Origin: Bacillota bacterium | GTDB lineage: Bacteria; Bacillota; Clostridia; Christensenellales; Christensenellaceae | NCBI GenBank assembly: GCA_023408315.1 | Contig: JAEYKI010000019.1 | Location: 276,683 to 340,682 of the forward strand | Direction of reading: 5' to 3' | DNA: 64,000 bases | Part shown: piece by piece, positions 36,279-44,324 of the stretch | Layout of the letters: each line of letters begins with the position of its first letter | Numbering within the stretch: the stretch's first letter is position 1 | Program-made: the position numbers and the translations under genes | Notes under the pieces: model-generated | The model's database searches: none | The model's input: only the letters and a program-made list of their open reading frames with translations | What the model was told of the DNA's origin: nothing

Positions 36279-37799
36279 ATGGCAACATTTCGTGATCTTA
36301 CGCCTGTCAACGGGTTTGACGATACCAATTTAAACAATGCAAGGCAAAACAACTACGCCTGGTCCATGAGTGATCTGGATGACTTTCTGTATGTGGGTAC
36401 GGGCCGGAATATATTGCTCAACGTGATTGCGGGAATCAATTCCCAGATACAAACGCCCGCGCTGATTAACCCGGATCCGGTGGATCATCTGGCTGAAATA
36501 TGGAGATTCAGAAAGGATGAAAAGCTTCCGTGGGAACGAGTTTACAAGGCCCCGCCAAACTCCGGCATATTTGGTTTCAGATTTATGATCCGCCACAGGC
36601 CGTTTGGAGGCAGCCCCTGCCTGTATGTGGCGTCATACGGGCAATCCGTGCAAATATTAAAAACAACCAACGGCGTCAACTGGTTTACAATGCCTGGCAA
36701 TCTGCAGGGGACGTCTTCCAGGGCAATGGTCACGCACAACGGTAAACTGTATGTATCCACTGTGAACGAGTTGGGTTCCGGCACAGACGCGCTGCTGTAC
36801 GGCAGCCCGGACCCGGAGTTTTATCCCTGGGTGCTTTTGACGGATAAAAATGCGCAGGGGTATGATTCGGAAAAGAACCCCCAAGGCGCCATCAGCAATA
36901 TGGCGGTGTTCAACAGCAAAATTTATGTGGCAACCAGCAATTCGGACGGAGTCCAGGTTTGGAGAACAAATGGCGAGGAGCCTGTGGCCAACGAATGGAC
37001 GCGGGTGGTTGGCGGCGGATTCGGAGACCCCGCCAACAAGTATTCCCTTGCCATGGGCGTATACAGGGATCATTTGTATGTAAGCGGCACAAAGCAGCTT
37101 CCCGAGGCGTGGGCTGTTCCAATGGGATGCGACGTGGCAAGAATAGACAGGCACGACAACTGGGATTTAATTGTGGGCGGAAACCCGCTGATTCGATATG
37201 GGGATGCAAAACCCGTGGACCTTAAAAAACGCGCGAGAACCGGATCCGGATTCAACAATCCATTTAACGTATACGCCTGGCAGATACAGGAATACCAGGG
37301 CAAGCTGCTGATCAGCACTTTTGACGATTCCAGCAATATGGAAGTGATATTAACCACCCTTCTTGAAAACAAGGCGGCTCTGTACAAACTGATTGGAGAA
37401 AAAGCAACGGGCGTATTAATAGAAGTGTATAAGGCAGTGGTGGAAGTGTTGCGGGCGATCAAATATCCCGTAGGGTTTGACCTGTATTCCTCGGACGACG
37501 GAATCAATTTTAGCCCCGTATTTTTAAACGGCCTTACCAATCCGCATAATTACGGCGGCCGCATCCTGTATCCGGATGGCAACCGCACTTTGTTTATTGG
37601 AACGGCCAATCCTTTCCAGGGCTGCGAGGTATGGAAGGCGGGGGATATAGGAGATACCCTATACAGGCCCTATCTTGCGGAGAGCTATATCAGTTTGTGG
37701 AGAGCCAGGGAAATGCTGCAAGAAAAATACAGCGTGATTATGGAAAACATGCCCGCGGTTCTTAAACTGATGCCTGCGGCGTACAGAAATTTTATTTAA
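36279..37799 (+). CDS. Large beta-propeller-like protein of unknown function
   Basis: A 506-residue protein with no signal peptide. The ATG at 36279 is preferred over an upstream TTG. Strand-turn units recur about every 50-60 residues: SPCLYVASYGQSVQILKTTN, HNGKLYVSTVNELGSGTD, NSKIYVATSNSDGVQVWRTN, YRDHLYVSGTK, YQGKLLISTFDDSSNMEV and NRTLFIGTANPFQGCEVWK. This is the pattern of a six- or seven-bladed propeller with repeated xLYVxT cores. A helical insertion (about 360-400) and a helical C-terminus follow. No enzyme motif is visible. Confidence 0.8.
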   Translation: MATFRDLTPVNGFDDTNLNNARQNNYAWSMSDLDDFLYVGTGRNILLNVIAGINSQIQTPALINPDPVDHLAEIWRFRKDEKLPWERVYKAPPNSGIFGFRFMIRHRPFGGSPCLYVASYGQSVQILKTTNGVNWFTMPGNLQGTSSRAMVTHNGKLYVSTVNELGSGTDALLYGSPDPEFYPWVLLTDKNAQGYDSEKNPQGAISNMAVFNSKIYVATSNSDGVQVWRTNGEEPVANEWTRVVGGGFGDPANKYSLAMGVYRDHLYVSGTKQLPEAWAVPMGCDVARIDRHDNWDLIVGGNPLIRYGDAKPVDLKKRARTGSGFNNPFNVYAWQIQEYQGKLLISTFDDSSNMEVILTTLLENKAALYKLIGEKATGVLIEVYKAVVEVLRAIKYPVGFDLYSSDDGINFSPVFLNGLTNPHNYGGRILYPDGNRTLFIGTANPFQGCEVWKAGDIGDTLYRPYLAESYISLWRAREMLQEKYSVIMENMPAVLKLMPAAYRNFI

Positions 37800-37811
37800 G
37801 CGCCAAAGCGC

Positions 37812-37850
37812 AAAAAAAGGGAAGGCGCACAGCTTCCCTTTTTGTTTTTT
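37812..37850. terminator. Bidirectional intrinsic terminator
   Basis: AAAAAAAGGGAAG pairs with CTTCCCTTTTT; long T-run on the plus strand. It serves both flanking convergent genes. Confidence 0.8.
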
Positions 37851-38062
37851 TATTTAATATACGATGCCCGAAACTCCCGGTTGATATCTGAAATTTCTTT
37901 TTCGCCGTCTATATAGGGCTGGTACATATCAAACGCGTCTCCCGCGCCGTATACGCCGCAGGCCGAACAGTTTTCGCAGCCGCCGCCCCCGCAGCCAAGT
38001 GATTTTTTTACAAATTCCTCGCGCTGAGCGCGCGTTGTGTTCCTGATCAAAAATTTATCCAT
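37850..38062 (-). CDS. Small Cys-rich conserved protein
   Basis: A 70-residue protein. The start at 38062 (MDKFLIRNTTRAQREEF) has GGAAAGG seven bases upstream. A cluster of five cysteines (SLGCGGGGCENCSACGVYG) suggests metal or iron-sulfur binding or a thiol relay. The C-terminus is charged (DGEKEISDINREFR). It resembles short clostridial proteins of unknown function. Confidence 0.65.
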   Translation of the reverse strand: MDKFLIRNTTRAQREEFVKKSLGCGGGGCENCSACGVYGAGDAFDMYQPYIDGEKEISDINREFRASYIK

Positions 38063-38177
38063 AGCCATGCCTTTCCGCCGGGAGAAAAAAATTAAATATT
38101 TATTACATATATGGACCGGATTGACCGGGTGCAAACCAATGAATATGTATGGAACCCCAATTGGTCATGCAAAAATT

Positions 38178-38207
38178 TTAGAAATATTTTGTTTCCTGTG
38201 TTATAAT
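38178..38207 (+). promoter_or_regulatory. Promoter of the HTH/receptor-kinase cassette
   Basis: TTAGAA, 18 bases, TATAAT with an extended -10 (TGTTATAAT). It lies 73 bases before the HTH-like gene. Confidence 0.55.
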
Positions 38208-38279
38208 ATTTTTATTCAATTTCAGGAATACATCCGTATATATGGCAGTTAAAAACTTTTTTAATAAAGGAATATTGCT

Positions 38280-38741
38280 ATGTCTGAAGATTACTCCAAA
38301 TCAAAAATCAGTACCACCGCGCTGATGAAACGCCTGTTTAAAACCAACCGGCTGAACGCGTTTATGAAAACGTATAACGGCGTGTTTATCCAATCAACGT
38401 TCAGCGAGTACATCCGCAAACTGTGCGGCGAGCGGGACATGGTATGCGAGCGCGTTATCCGCAACGCAGGCATAGACAGAACTTACGGCCACCAGCTTTT
38501 CAGCGGGCGCAGGAATCCTTCCAGAGACAAGGTGATCCAACTTGCATTTGGCTTTTTGCTCAAAGCGGAGGAAGCGCAGGAGCTTTTAAAGGCTGCGGGC
38601 AAGAGCCCGTTGTATCCCAAAATTAAACGGGATGCAGCCATATTGTATTGCCTGCAGAACGGCGTGGACTTTTTTGACGCGCAGGCCACACTGGAAGAAA
38701 TGGGGCTGCCCCTAATGGGCCGGGAGGGGCGCTATGAGTGA
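38280..38741 (+). CDS. HTH (XRE-like) protein preceding a Ser/Thr kinase
   Basis: A 153-residue protein with no transmembrane segment. The central region IRNAGIDRTYGHQLFSGRRNPSRDKVIQLAFGF has the layout of an XRE-type helix-turn-helix, with the second helix pair at HQLFSGRRNPSRDKV. The C-terminus is helical. Its last eight bases overlap the kinase gene, so the two are translationally coupled. A natural model is that the kinase controls this protein by phosphorylation, but no direct evidence is visible. Confidence 0.75.
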   Translation: MSEDYSKSKISTTALMKRLFKTNRLNAFMKTYNGVFIQSTFSEYIRKLCGERDMVCERVIRNAGIDRTYGHQLFSGRRNPSRDKVIQLAFGFLLKAEEAQELLKAAGKSPLYPKIKRDAAILYCLQNGVDFFDAQATLEEMGLPLMGREGRYE

Positions 38742-40308
38742 ATCGTTTGCTTCCGGTTTTTTGGCGCAGTATGAGGAAGAACTGCCCGCAGAGCTGCTGG
38801 AACGCTATATTCCCATGGAGCTGCTTGCGGACAACGGCCACACCCAGACATTTTTGCTGAAAGAAAAACAGGGGGGACGGCAGATCGCTGCCAAGAGGTA
38901 CCTGGCGGAAAACCCGGTAACAGAGGAAGAATTGCCTTTGCATTTTGCGCACGAAGGCCTTCCTGTTTTTGTGGAAAAAATTCGGGCAGGCAACCAGACG
39001 TTTATGCTGCGGGAATATGTACCCGGCGTTCCGCTGGAGTTGTATGCAAAAACACCCCTGCCCGAAAAACAGGCGGTAGAAATAGCGCGGAAGCTGTGCG
39101 GCGTGCTGGCATATCTGCACGGCATGGAGCCGCCGGTGATACACCGGGATATTAAGCCCGGCAATATCATTGTTGGGCCCGGGACCAAAATAACGCTGAT
39201 TGACTTTGACATTGCCCGCAGGTATACCCGCGGCGCAAAGAACGACACGGTATACATGGGCACACAGAGCTTTTCGCCCCCCGAACAGTACGGCTTTTCC
39301 CAGACCGACAACCGTTCTGATATTTATTCGCTGGGGGTTGTATTGTGCTGGATGCTTACGGGTGAGAGCTGTGTGGCGGAGGCGGCGGACAGGGTGCAGG
39401 CGGAGGTGCTGAGAAAAATTATCCGGCGGTGTACGGCATTTGACCCGGCCAGGCGCTATGCAAATGTGTCGCAGGTGAAGAAGGACCTGGACCGTTGCTA
39501 TAATAAAACCGCTCAAATAGCGCTGGCAGTGACTGCGGCCGTTTGCGCCGGACTGGTTTTGTTTGGCGGCGGGTATGTTGCCGGGCGCTATACTCAGGCG
39601 GAACTCCCTCCTCTGGACATTTTTTTTAACCAACCCGTTTTTTTTACAGATACGGTGCTGGAAGACAGAGTGCGCGCCGCCATGCAATTGCCGGACGGCG
39701 GCGTTGCCCCAGCGCAGGCGGAAAAAATGGAAAAAATGGACCTGAGCGCGGCTGGTCCGGGAGAGCCGGAGAAAAGCAAGATACAAGACATAAGCGCTCT
39801 TGCGCATTTTAAAAATTTAAAATTCCTGGATTTGTCCTGGAACCGGGTGGAAGACGTTTCGCCGCTTGCCGGGCTTGACAAACTGGAAAATCTTTATTTA
39901 AACGGAAACGGGTCCGTTCGGGATTTTGCTCCGCTTGCGGGACTGGTGAATATGAAGGATATCATGTTTGTGGGCTGCCAGGTGGATGCCGCGGACCTGG
40001 AGGCCTGCAAAGGGATGAAGCGTCTGGAAGTCTTTTGGGTGGAAAGCGTTTATTTAAAGGATGCGGGCATTGTATCTAATTTTCCGTCACTGCGCAAACT
40101 GGTGTTGAAACAATGTGGCATAACGGACATTGGCGCTGTAAGGAGCCTTTCGCTTTTGGAGGAGATTAACCTGGAGGATACCCCGGTTCAGGATCTTAGC
40201 CCGCTGCTTTCTCTTAAAAATTTAAAAACGGCGGCATTGAGCGGGGATATGCGCGCCCAGGCGGAACGGCAGCTTTCTGGCGCGCAGTTTATAATTACAT
40301 ACACCTGA
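38734..40308 (+). CDS. Membrane Ser/Thr protein kinase with leucine-rich-repeat ectodomain
   Basis: A 524-residue type-II membrane protein. Residues about 25-255 form a Hanks-type kinase: ATP lysine K54 in IAAKRYL, catalytic loop VIHRDIKPGNI (137-139 HRD) and activation segment starting LIDFDIARRY, so DFG is replaced by DFD. The substrate loop follows as GTQSFSPPEQYG. The glycine-rich loop is degenerate (LLADNGHTQTF). A transmembrane helix at about 261-284 leads to an extracellular region with at least five leucine-rich repeats (LKFLDLSWNRVEDVSPLAGL ...). PASTA domains are absent. This resembles the layout of eukaryotic receptor kinases. Confidence 0.9.
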   Translation: MSESFASGFLAQYEEELPAELLERYIPMELLADNGHTQTFLLKEKQGGRQIAAKRYLAENPVTEEELPLHFAHEGLPVFVEKIRAGNQTFMLREYVPGVPLELYAKTPLPEKQAVEIARKLCGVLAYLHGMEPPVIHRDIKPGNIIVGPGTKITLIDFDIARRYTRGAKNDTVYMGTQSFSPPEQYGFSQTDNRSDIYSLGVVLCWMLTGESCVAEAADRVQAEVLRKIIRRCTAFDPARRYANVSQVKKDLDRCYNKTAQIALAVTAAVCAGLVLFGGGYVAGRYTQAELPPLDIFFNQPVFFTDTVLEDRVRAAMQLPDGGVAPAQAEKMEKMDLSAAGPGEPEKSKIQDISALAHFKNLKFLDLSWNRVEDVSPLAGLDKLENLYLNGNGSVRDFAPLAGLVNMKDIMFVGCQVDAADLEACKGMKRLEVFWVESVYLKDAGIVSNFPSLRKLVLKQCGITDIGAVRSLSLLEEINLEDTPVQDLSPLLSLKNLKTAALSGDMRAQAERQLSGAQFIITYT

Positions 40309-40439
40309 AATTTTATTTGTGTGCTTCGTGCATACCACGGAAGGCGCAAGTATCTGTATACTGAATCTGATACAGGTGTTGCTATAGAGCAAAAAATCTA
40401 TGCCAATTTACGCAATGCAGTGAAAAGGAGAGGAATGAT

Positions 40440-41195
40440 ATGAAGAGATTTTTGGGGATAACAATTGTTCTGGCGCTTGCGATTGGGCTTTTTGCCTGCT
40501 CTGCGCCCACTGCCGCCGGGTCTGCCCCTGAGCAGACGCAGCAATCCAGCGTTCAGCCTTCTGCGGAGCCCACGGTGGAAACGGTGGTTTTTAACGACCC
40601 GGTACTGGAAAAAATGGTGCGTGCGCAGATGAACAAACCGGAGGGAGATATTACGGCGGAAGAAGCCCAGGGGGTGAAAAAGCTTGAAATGGATATTGAA
40701 TACCGGCAGGAACATCCCGCTGGCACGCAGATTACAGACATCAGCGCGCTTAAATATTTTACCAATCTTGAGATGCTTACCATGCAGTTCCACGCAGTCA
40801 GGGATGTGAGCCCGCTGGCGGGGCTTACCAAGCTGACCAGCCTTGGGCTTGGAGGCAACCCGGTTGGCGATATCACTCCGCTTTCGGGCTTAAAGGAACT
40901 GCGTTTTTTAACGCTCTTCAGCTGCGAGGCGGCCGACTACAGCCCGCTTAAAAACATGCCGTATTTAAGGACCCTGTTTGCTGAATATTCAAAAATCAGC
41001 GACCTGAGCGTGCTCTCCGGCATGAAGGATTTGGAGAGCCTTTCGCTCAACAATACGCAGGTGAGCGATGTGACGCCGCTTGCGGGCCTTACAAATCTGA
41101 AAAGTTTGAAACTGAAAGACAGTATGGTGAAGGACTATTCGCCCCTGAAAGATATTTATCCAAATTTGAAAGACAAGGATTTTGAGATGCAATAA
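40440..41195 (+). CDS. Leucine-rich-repeat lipoprotein, paralogue of the kinase ectodomain
   Basis: A 251-residue exported lipoprotein (lipobox LFAC, Cys20). After a short linker, residues about 52-85 (VFNDPVLEKMVRAQMNKPEG) match the juxtamembrane part of the neighbouring kinase ectodomain (FFTDTVLEDRVRAAMQLPDG). Six or more leucine-rich repeats follow (LTSLGLGGNPVGDITPLSGL; LESLSLNNTQVSDVTPLAGL). It lies 131 bases after the kinase gene. It could compete for or present a ligand to the kinase, or dimerise with it (inference). Confidence 0.88.
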   Translation: MKRFLGITIVLALAIGLFACSAPTAAGSAPEQTQQSSVQPSAEPTVETVVFNDPVLEKMVRAQMNKPEGDITAEEAQGVKKLEMDIEYRQEHPAGTQITDISALKYFTNLEMLTMQFHAVRDVSPLAGLTKLTSLGLGGNPVGDITPLSGLKELRFLTLFSCEAADYSPLKNMPYLRTLFAEYSKISDLSVLSGMKDLESLSLNNTQVSDVTPLAGLTNLKSLKLKDSMVKDYSPLKDIYPNLKDKDFEMQ

Positions 41196-41285
41196 AAAGC
41201 CCAAAAGCTGATCAAAACCGATCAATCAGGGAGGGGCGCAAACAGCCGCCTTTCCCTGCCGTCTTTTGGGTTCGGCCCGGTGTTG

Positions 41286-41666
41286 TTAGCCTTTCACGGC
41301 CGCGGGCGCGTCCGGCTTCCATACATGTTTTTTTATATCAATGCAGCCGTTTTGTAAAAAGGTGATGCCTTCCCGCTCAAGCAGGCGGCGTTGTATATCC
41401 TGCCCTCCAAATGCGTGTATGGGCGCCATTTTGCCTTGCCTGCTGACAACCCTGTGGCATGGAAGCTCCAGTGGAGCCCTGCTCATTGCGTACCCAACCA
41501 TCCGGGGTGCGTTCGGCCTGCCGGCCAGCAGAGCAATCTGCCCATAGGTTGCAACCCGGCCTTCCGGAATTGCGGAAACAATATTGTACACCGTTAATAA
41601 GAACGATGCTTTTGTGTCTTCGACGTTTGATATTTTATTTGCCCGGCCAGGTATTGGCGCGCACAT
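41286..41666 (-). CDS. MGMT-family DNA alkyltransferase (C-terminal-domain only)
   Basis: A 126-residue protein equal to the DNA-binding/active-site domain of O6-alkylguanine-DNA alkyltransferase. The acceptor Cys is present in LELPCHRVVSRQGK, and the HTH/arginine-finger region reads YGQIALLAGRPNAPRMVGYAMS. The N-terminal domain is missing, as in the short Ada-C/ATL group. Because PCHR is kept, repair activity is possible rather than only lesion flagging. It follows ppnP by two bases and is probably co-transcribed. Confidence 0.9.
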   Translation of the reverse strand: MCAPIPGRANKISNVEDTKASFLLTVYNIVSAIPEGRVATYGQIALLAGRPNAPRMVGYAMSRAPLELPCHRVVSRQGKMAPIHAFGGQDIQRRLLEREGITFLQNGCIDIKKHVWKPDAPAAVKG

Positions 41667-41668
41667 GT

Positions 41669-41986
41669 TTATTCCTTAATATAGGAACAGCAATAATCCA
41701 CCAACTGGTCTGCCTGCACCCTGAATTTGGAGTTGGCCGGAATCTCAAATGCCTGGCCTTGGCCAAACAATTTCCACGCGGTTTCTTCCGGCAATAAAGC
41801 TTTTAGTTCCCCGGCCAGCACTTCCATAATTTCCTTATCGTTTGTGCCAAACTCATATTCTCCGGGCAGAATAATGCCCAATGTTTTTTTTGTACCGTCG
41901 TCAAACAGAACCGTGCGGCTGGTTACTTTTCCGTCAAAATATGCGTTTGCTTTTTTTAATACAGTTACGCGTTCAAATTTATCCAT
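41669..41986 (-). CDS. ppnP: Pyrimidine/purine nucleoside phosphorylase PpnP (DUF1255)
   Basis: A 105-residue cupin-like enzyme that phosphorolyses nucleosides. The match to the E. coli family runs through the whole protein: NAYFDGKVTSRTVLFDDGTKKTLG, IILPGEYEFGTNDKEIMEVLAGELKALLPE and the end FRVQADQLVDYCCSYI. It is the first gene of a two-gene unit with the alkyltransferase, a plausible nucleotide damage/salvage link. Confidence 0.88.
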   Translation of the reverse strand: MDKFERVTVLKKANAYFDGKVTSRTVLFDDGTKKTLGIILPGEYEFGTNDKEIMEVLAGELKALLPEETAWKLFGQGQAFEIPANSKFRVQADQLVDYCCSYIKE

Positions 41987-42098
41987 GTCTGCACCTCTAA
42001 AATTTTATGCTGTTTTGGCTTATATAAGTATACTATATATATGTTGAAATACACAATCGCAATGGCGTATAGAATCATTTTAGCGAAAGGCAAATGTA

Positions 42099-43370
42099 TT
42101 AATTCAACAAAATGCGCAGCCCGAAAATACCGCCGTGCGCCTTATAATCTATCAGCGCATTGTGTTTTTTCACGAATGCGGCAATGCTCCTGGTACCTAT
42201 ACCATGTTCTTCTTGGTTGGTTGCAGGAATGCCGTTTTTATCAAACAAAACTTCGCCTGCGAATGTGTTGGAACATTCAAAAACAAAATGCGGCTTGCTG
42301 GCGCAGACCAGTTCAATGGACTTTGCCGATCCCTCGGGCATTCGGCGGCAGGCGTTCCGCGCGTTTTCTATGGCGTTTGCAATAACGGTGGAGAGTTCCA
42401 TTGCGTCCACCGGCGTTTTATCAGGAATATCCAGCCGGGTTTTAACAGAAATGCCTTCTTTTTTTGCAGCCTCCAGATGATAGGCAAGAACGGCGTTTAC
42501 GGAGGGGTTTTTACAATATCTTGTGATTTTTGCTTCTTCAAGAATGTCGCCGGTCTTGCCGATGAATTCCAGCGCAGGCTGCATATCACCTCTTTGCAGG
42601 AGCGTTGAAATGTTCTGTACATAGTGCCGCATGTCGTGGCGCAATATCCTGGTTTTTTCTTCAATATCCCATATAGCTTCCGTTTGGTTCTGAAGGGCCG
42701 TTACCTGCAGCTTTAAAAGCTGCTGCTCGTTTTGCATATCAAATTGCTGTTGCATTTGCCGGAAGAAAATCAAAATAACGCCATACACCAAGAATGTAAT
42801 AGCCACCGCCAAAAGCATGGGAACAATATTTTCCGGACGGTCAAAAATGCTTGCCGGATACCGCCCCAAAAGGTATAGAAGGATAAAAGCCAAAAGAGGT
42901 ATTAAACAAAAAATTGCCCACCCTTTATTTAACCTGTTCAGCATTTGCATGTGAAGAGGACGGAATACTTTAAGAATAACAAATAGAATTATGGGGCAAG
43001 CGGCCAGCCTTCCGAAAATGGATGCCAGCATGCTGAAACCGAATGGTGCGGAAACAAAATAACCGGCCAGTTCGATCAGTATTCCAAGAAATGAAACTGT
43101 AAAATAAATAAACAGAATCTTAAAGCCTTTGTGTTTGGATAGATAAATGATTATAAACAAAGTGGGCAGGCTGTTGGTAAGGATATGGACTCTGTAAAAA
43201 AAGTCAATATCCATATATGGCAGCAGCACAACGTCCGCTATAAAGATAGGAATTGAGCCCAGAGTTAAAATAAATACGGTCTTTTTGGAGCTGAACCGCT
43301 TTTCAATAAGGAAATAGTAAAATACCATACCAATCCCAAGCAGGATAAGTTCTCGCACCATGATCAGCAT
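42099..43370 (-). CDS. GHKL sensor histidine kinase, AgrC-like (system 1)
   Basis: A 423-residue membrane kinase. Six or so transmembrane helices fill residues 1-210. A coiled coil with the phosphoacceptor His follows (RILRHDMRHYVQNISTLLQ), then the ATPase domain with ELSTVIANAIENARNAC and the G-box EEHGIGTRSIAAF. This layout is that of peptide-sensing AgrC-type kinases, but no agrB/agrD-like genes are in the window. It overlaps its response regulator gene by seven bases. Confidence 0.92.
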   Translation of the reverse strand: MLIMVRELILLGIGMVFYYFLIEKRFSSKKTVFILTLGSIPIFIADVVLLPYMDIDFFYRVHILTNSLPTLFIIIYLSKHKGFKILFIYFTVSFLGILIELAGYFVSAPFGFSMLASIFGRLAACPIILFVILKVFRPLHMQMLNRLNKGWAIFCLIPLLAFILLYLLGRYPASIFDRPENIVPMLLAVAITFLVYGVILIFFRQMQQQFDMQNEQQLLKLQVTALQNQTEAIWDIEEKTRILRHDMRHYVQNISTLLQRGDMQPALEFIGKTGDILEEAKITRYCKNPSVNAVLAYHLEAAKKEGISVKTRLDIPDKTPVDAMELSTVIANAIENARNACRRMPEGSAKSIELVCASKPHFVFECSNTFAGEVLFDKNGIPATNQEEHGIGTRSIAAFVKKHNALIDYKAHGGIFGLRILLN

Positions 43371-44113
43371 TTGAATGATTCACCCTTTTCCAGCAGATAG
43401 TCAATATATTGGTTTTTGACTTCCTTATAGTTTTTTTGCGAGATGGCTACGCAGGCCCTGCTTGTCATAACAAATTCTTTGCCGGTGATTGCTCGTACAT
43501 GGCTCATGTTTACAACAAAGGATGCATGAGGGCGCACAAAGCGGTTATCTGCCAAAAGTTCTTTTACCGCGCATTCGAAAGGTTCCCGCGTGGAGACCGT
43601 ACCCAGGGTTGAGCCATCCGAAAGATAAAACAAAAGGCTGTGGCTTTTATATTCCACATACAATATTTCGTTATAATGCACAGCCGAAATTCCTTCTTTT
43701 GTTTTAATCGGAAAAATTTGCGAATTCTCCAGACCGATTTTGAGCAGGGCTTTTTTTAATACGGCAATAAGGGCGGGCCCTGGCACCGGTTTTACCAGAT
43801 ACTGAAAAGCGAAAACACTGTAAGATTCAAGGGCGTATTCCTGCGAGGAAGTAAGATAAATAATAACGGCAAGATCATCTTTTTTGCGAATACTTTCGCC
43901 AATGTCAATACCGCTGATTTGTGGCATAACAATATCCAGCAGATAAATTTCGAAACGGCTGCCGTTTTCAACGGCTGTAAGCAAATCGTATGCGGAATGA
44001 TAACACCGTACATAAAAATCTGTTTCTGGAGTTTTTTTTGTAAATTGGAGCACCATATCATGAATGTTTTCCAGCTCGGAAGCAATATCATCACAAATTG
44101 CAATTCTAATCAT
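43364..44113 (-). CDS. LytTR-family response regulator, AgrA-like (system 1)
   Basis: A 249-residue regulator: receiver domain with IAICDD and the phosphorylated Asp in YLLDIVMPQISGIDIG, then a LytTR DNA-binding domain (IKTKEGISAVHYNEILYVEY ... FVRPHASFVVNMSHVR). LytTR proteins bind direct repeats spaced about 21 bp. Such a repeat lies in the divergent gap in front of the giant surface protein gene, so that gene is the likely target. Confidence 0.93.
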   Translation of the reverse strand: MIRIAICDDIASELENIHDMVLQFTKKTPETDFYVRCYHSAYDLLTAVENGSRFEIYLLDIVMPQISGIDIGESIRKKDDLAVIIYLTSSQEYALESYSVFAFQYLVKPVPGPALIAVLKKALLKIGLENSQIFPIKTKEGISAVHYNEILYVEYKSHSLLFYLSDGSTLGTVSTREPFECAVKELLADNRFVRPHASFVVNMSHVRAITGKEFVMTSRACVAISQKNYKEVKNQYIDYLLEKGESFKC

Positions 44114-44194
44114 GAAGCCACTCCTTGATGAAACGATATGCCGGTAACTAAACTATATCACAGCAGAGGCGGCATTCATACTAGAAGATGCTTT

Positions 44195-44223
44195 TTAAGT
44201 GAAAATAAATGCATGTTAAGTGA
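44195..44223 (+). promoter_or_regulatory. LytTR-type direct repeat upstream of the giant surface protein
   Basis: TTAAGTGA at 44195-44202 and again at 44216-44223, 21 bp apart, pointing toward the surface protein gene 102 bases downstream. AgrA-type regulators bind repeats of the GTTAAG type with this spacing. Confidence 0.6.
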
Positions 44224-44324
44224 TTTCACCGGATTTTTTATCAAAGATACCGATTTTTTTAGGGAATAGTTTTAGGGGTTAAGACCTGGCTTTTCCAGTT
44301 ATCATTTTAGTATGGGGTGCTTTG

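Noticed and set aside
38623..39807. 394-codon minus-strand frame
   Set aside because: Antisense to the Ser/Thr kinase gene; no family resemblance.
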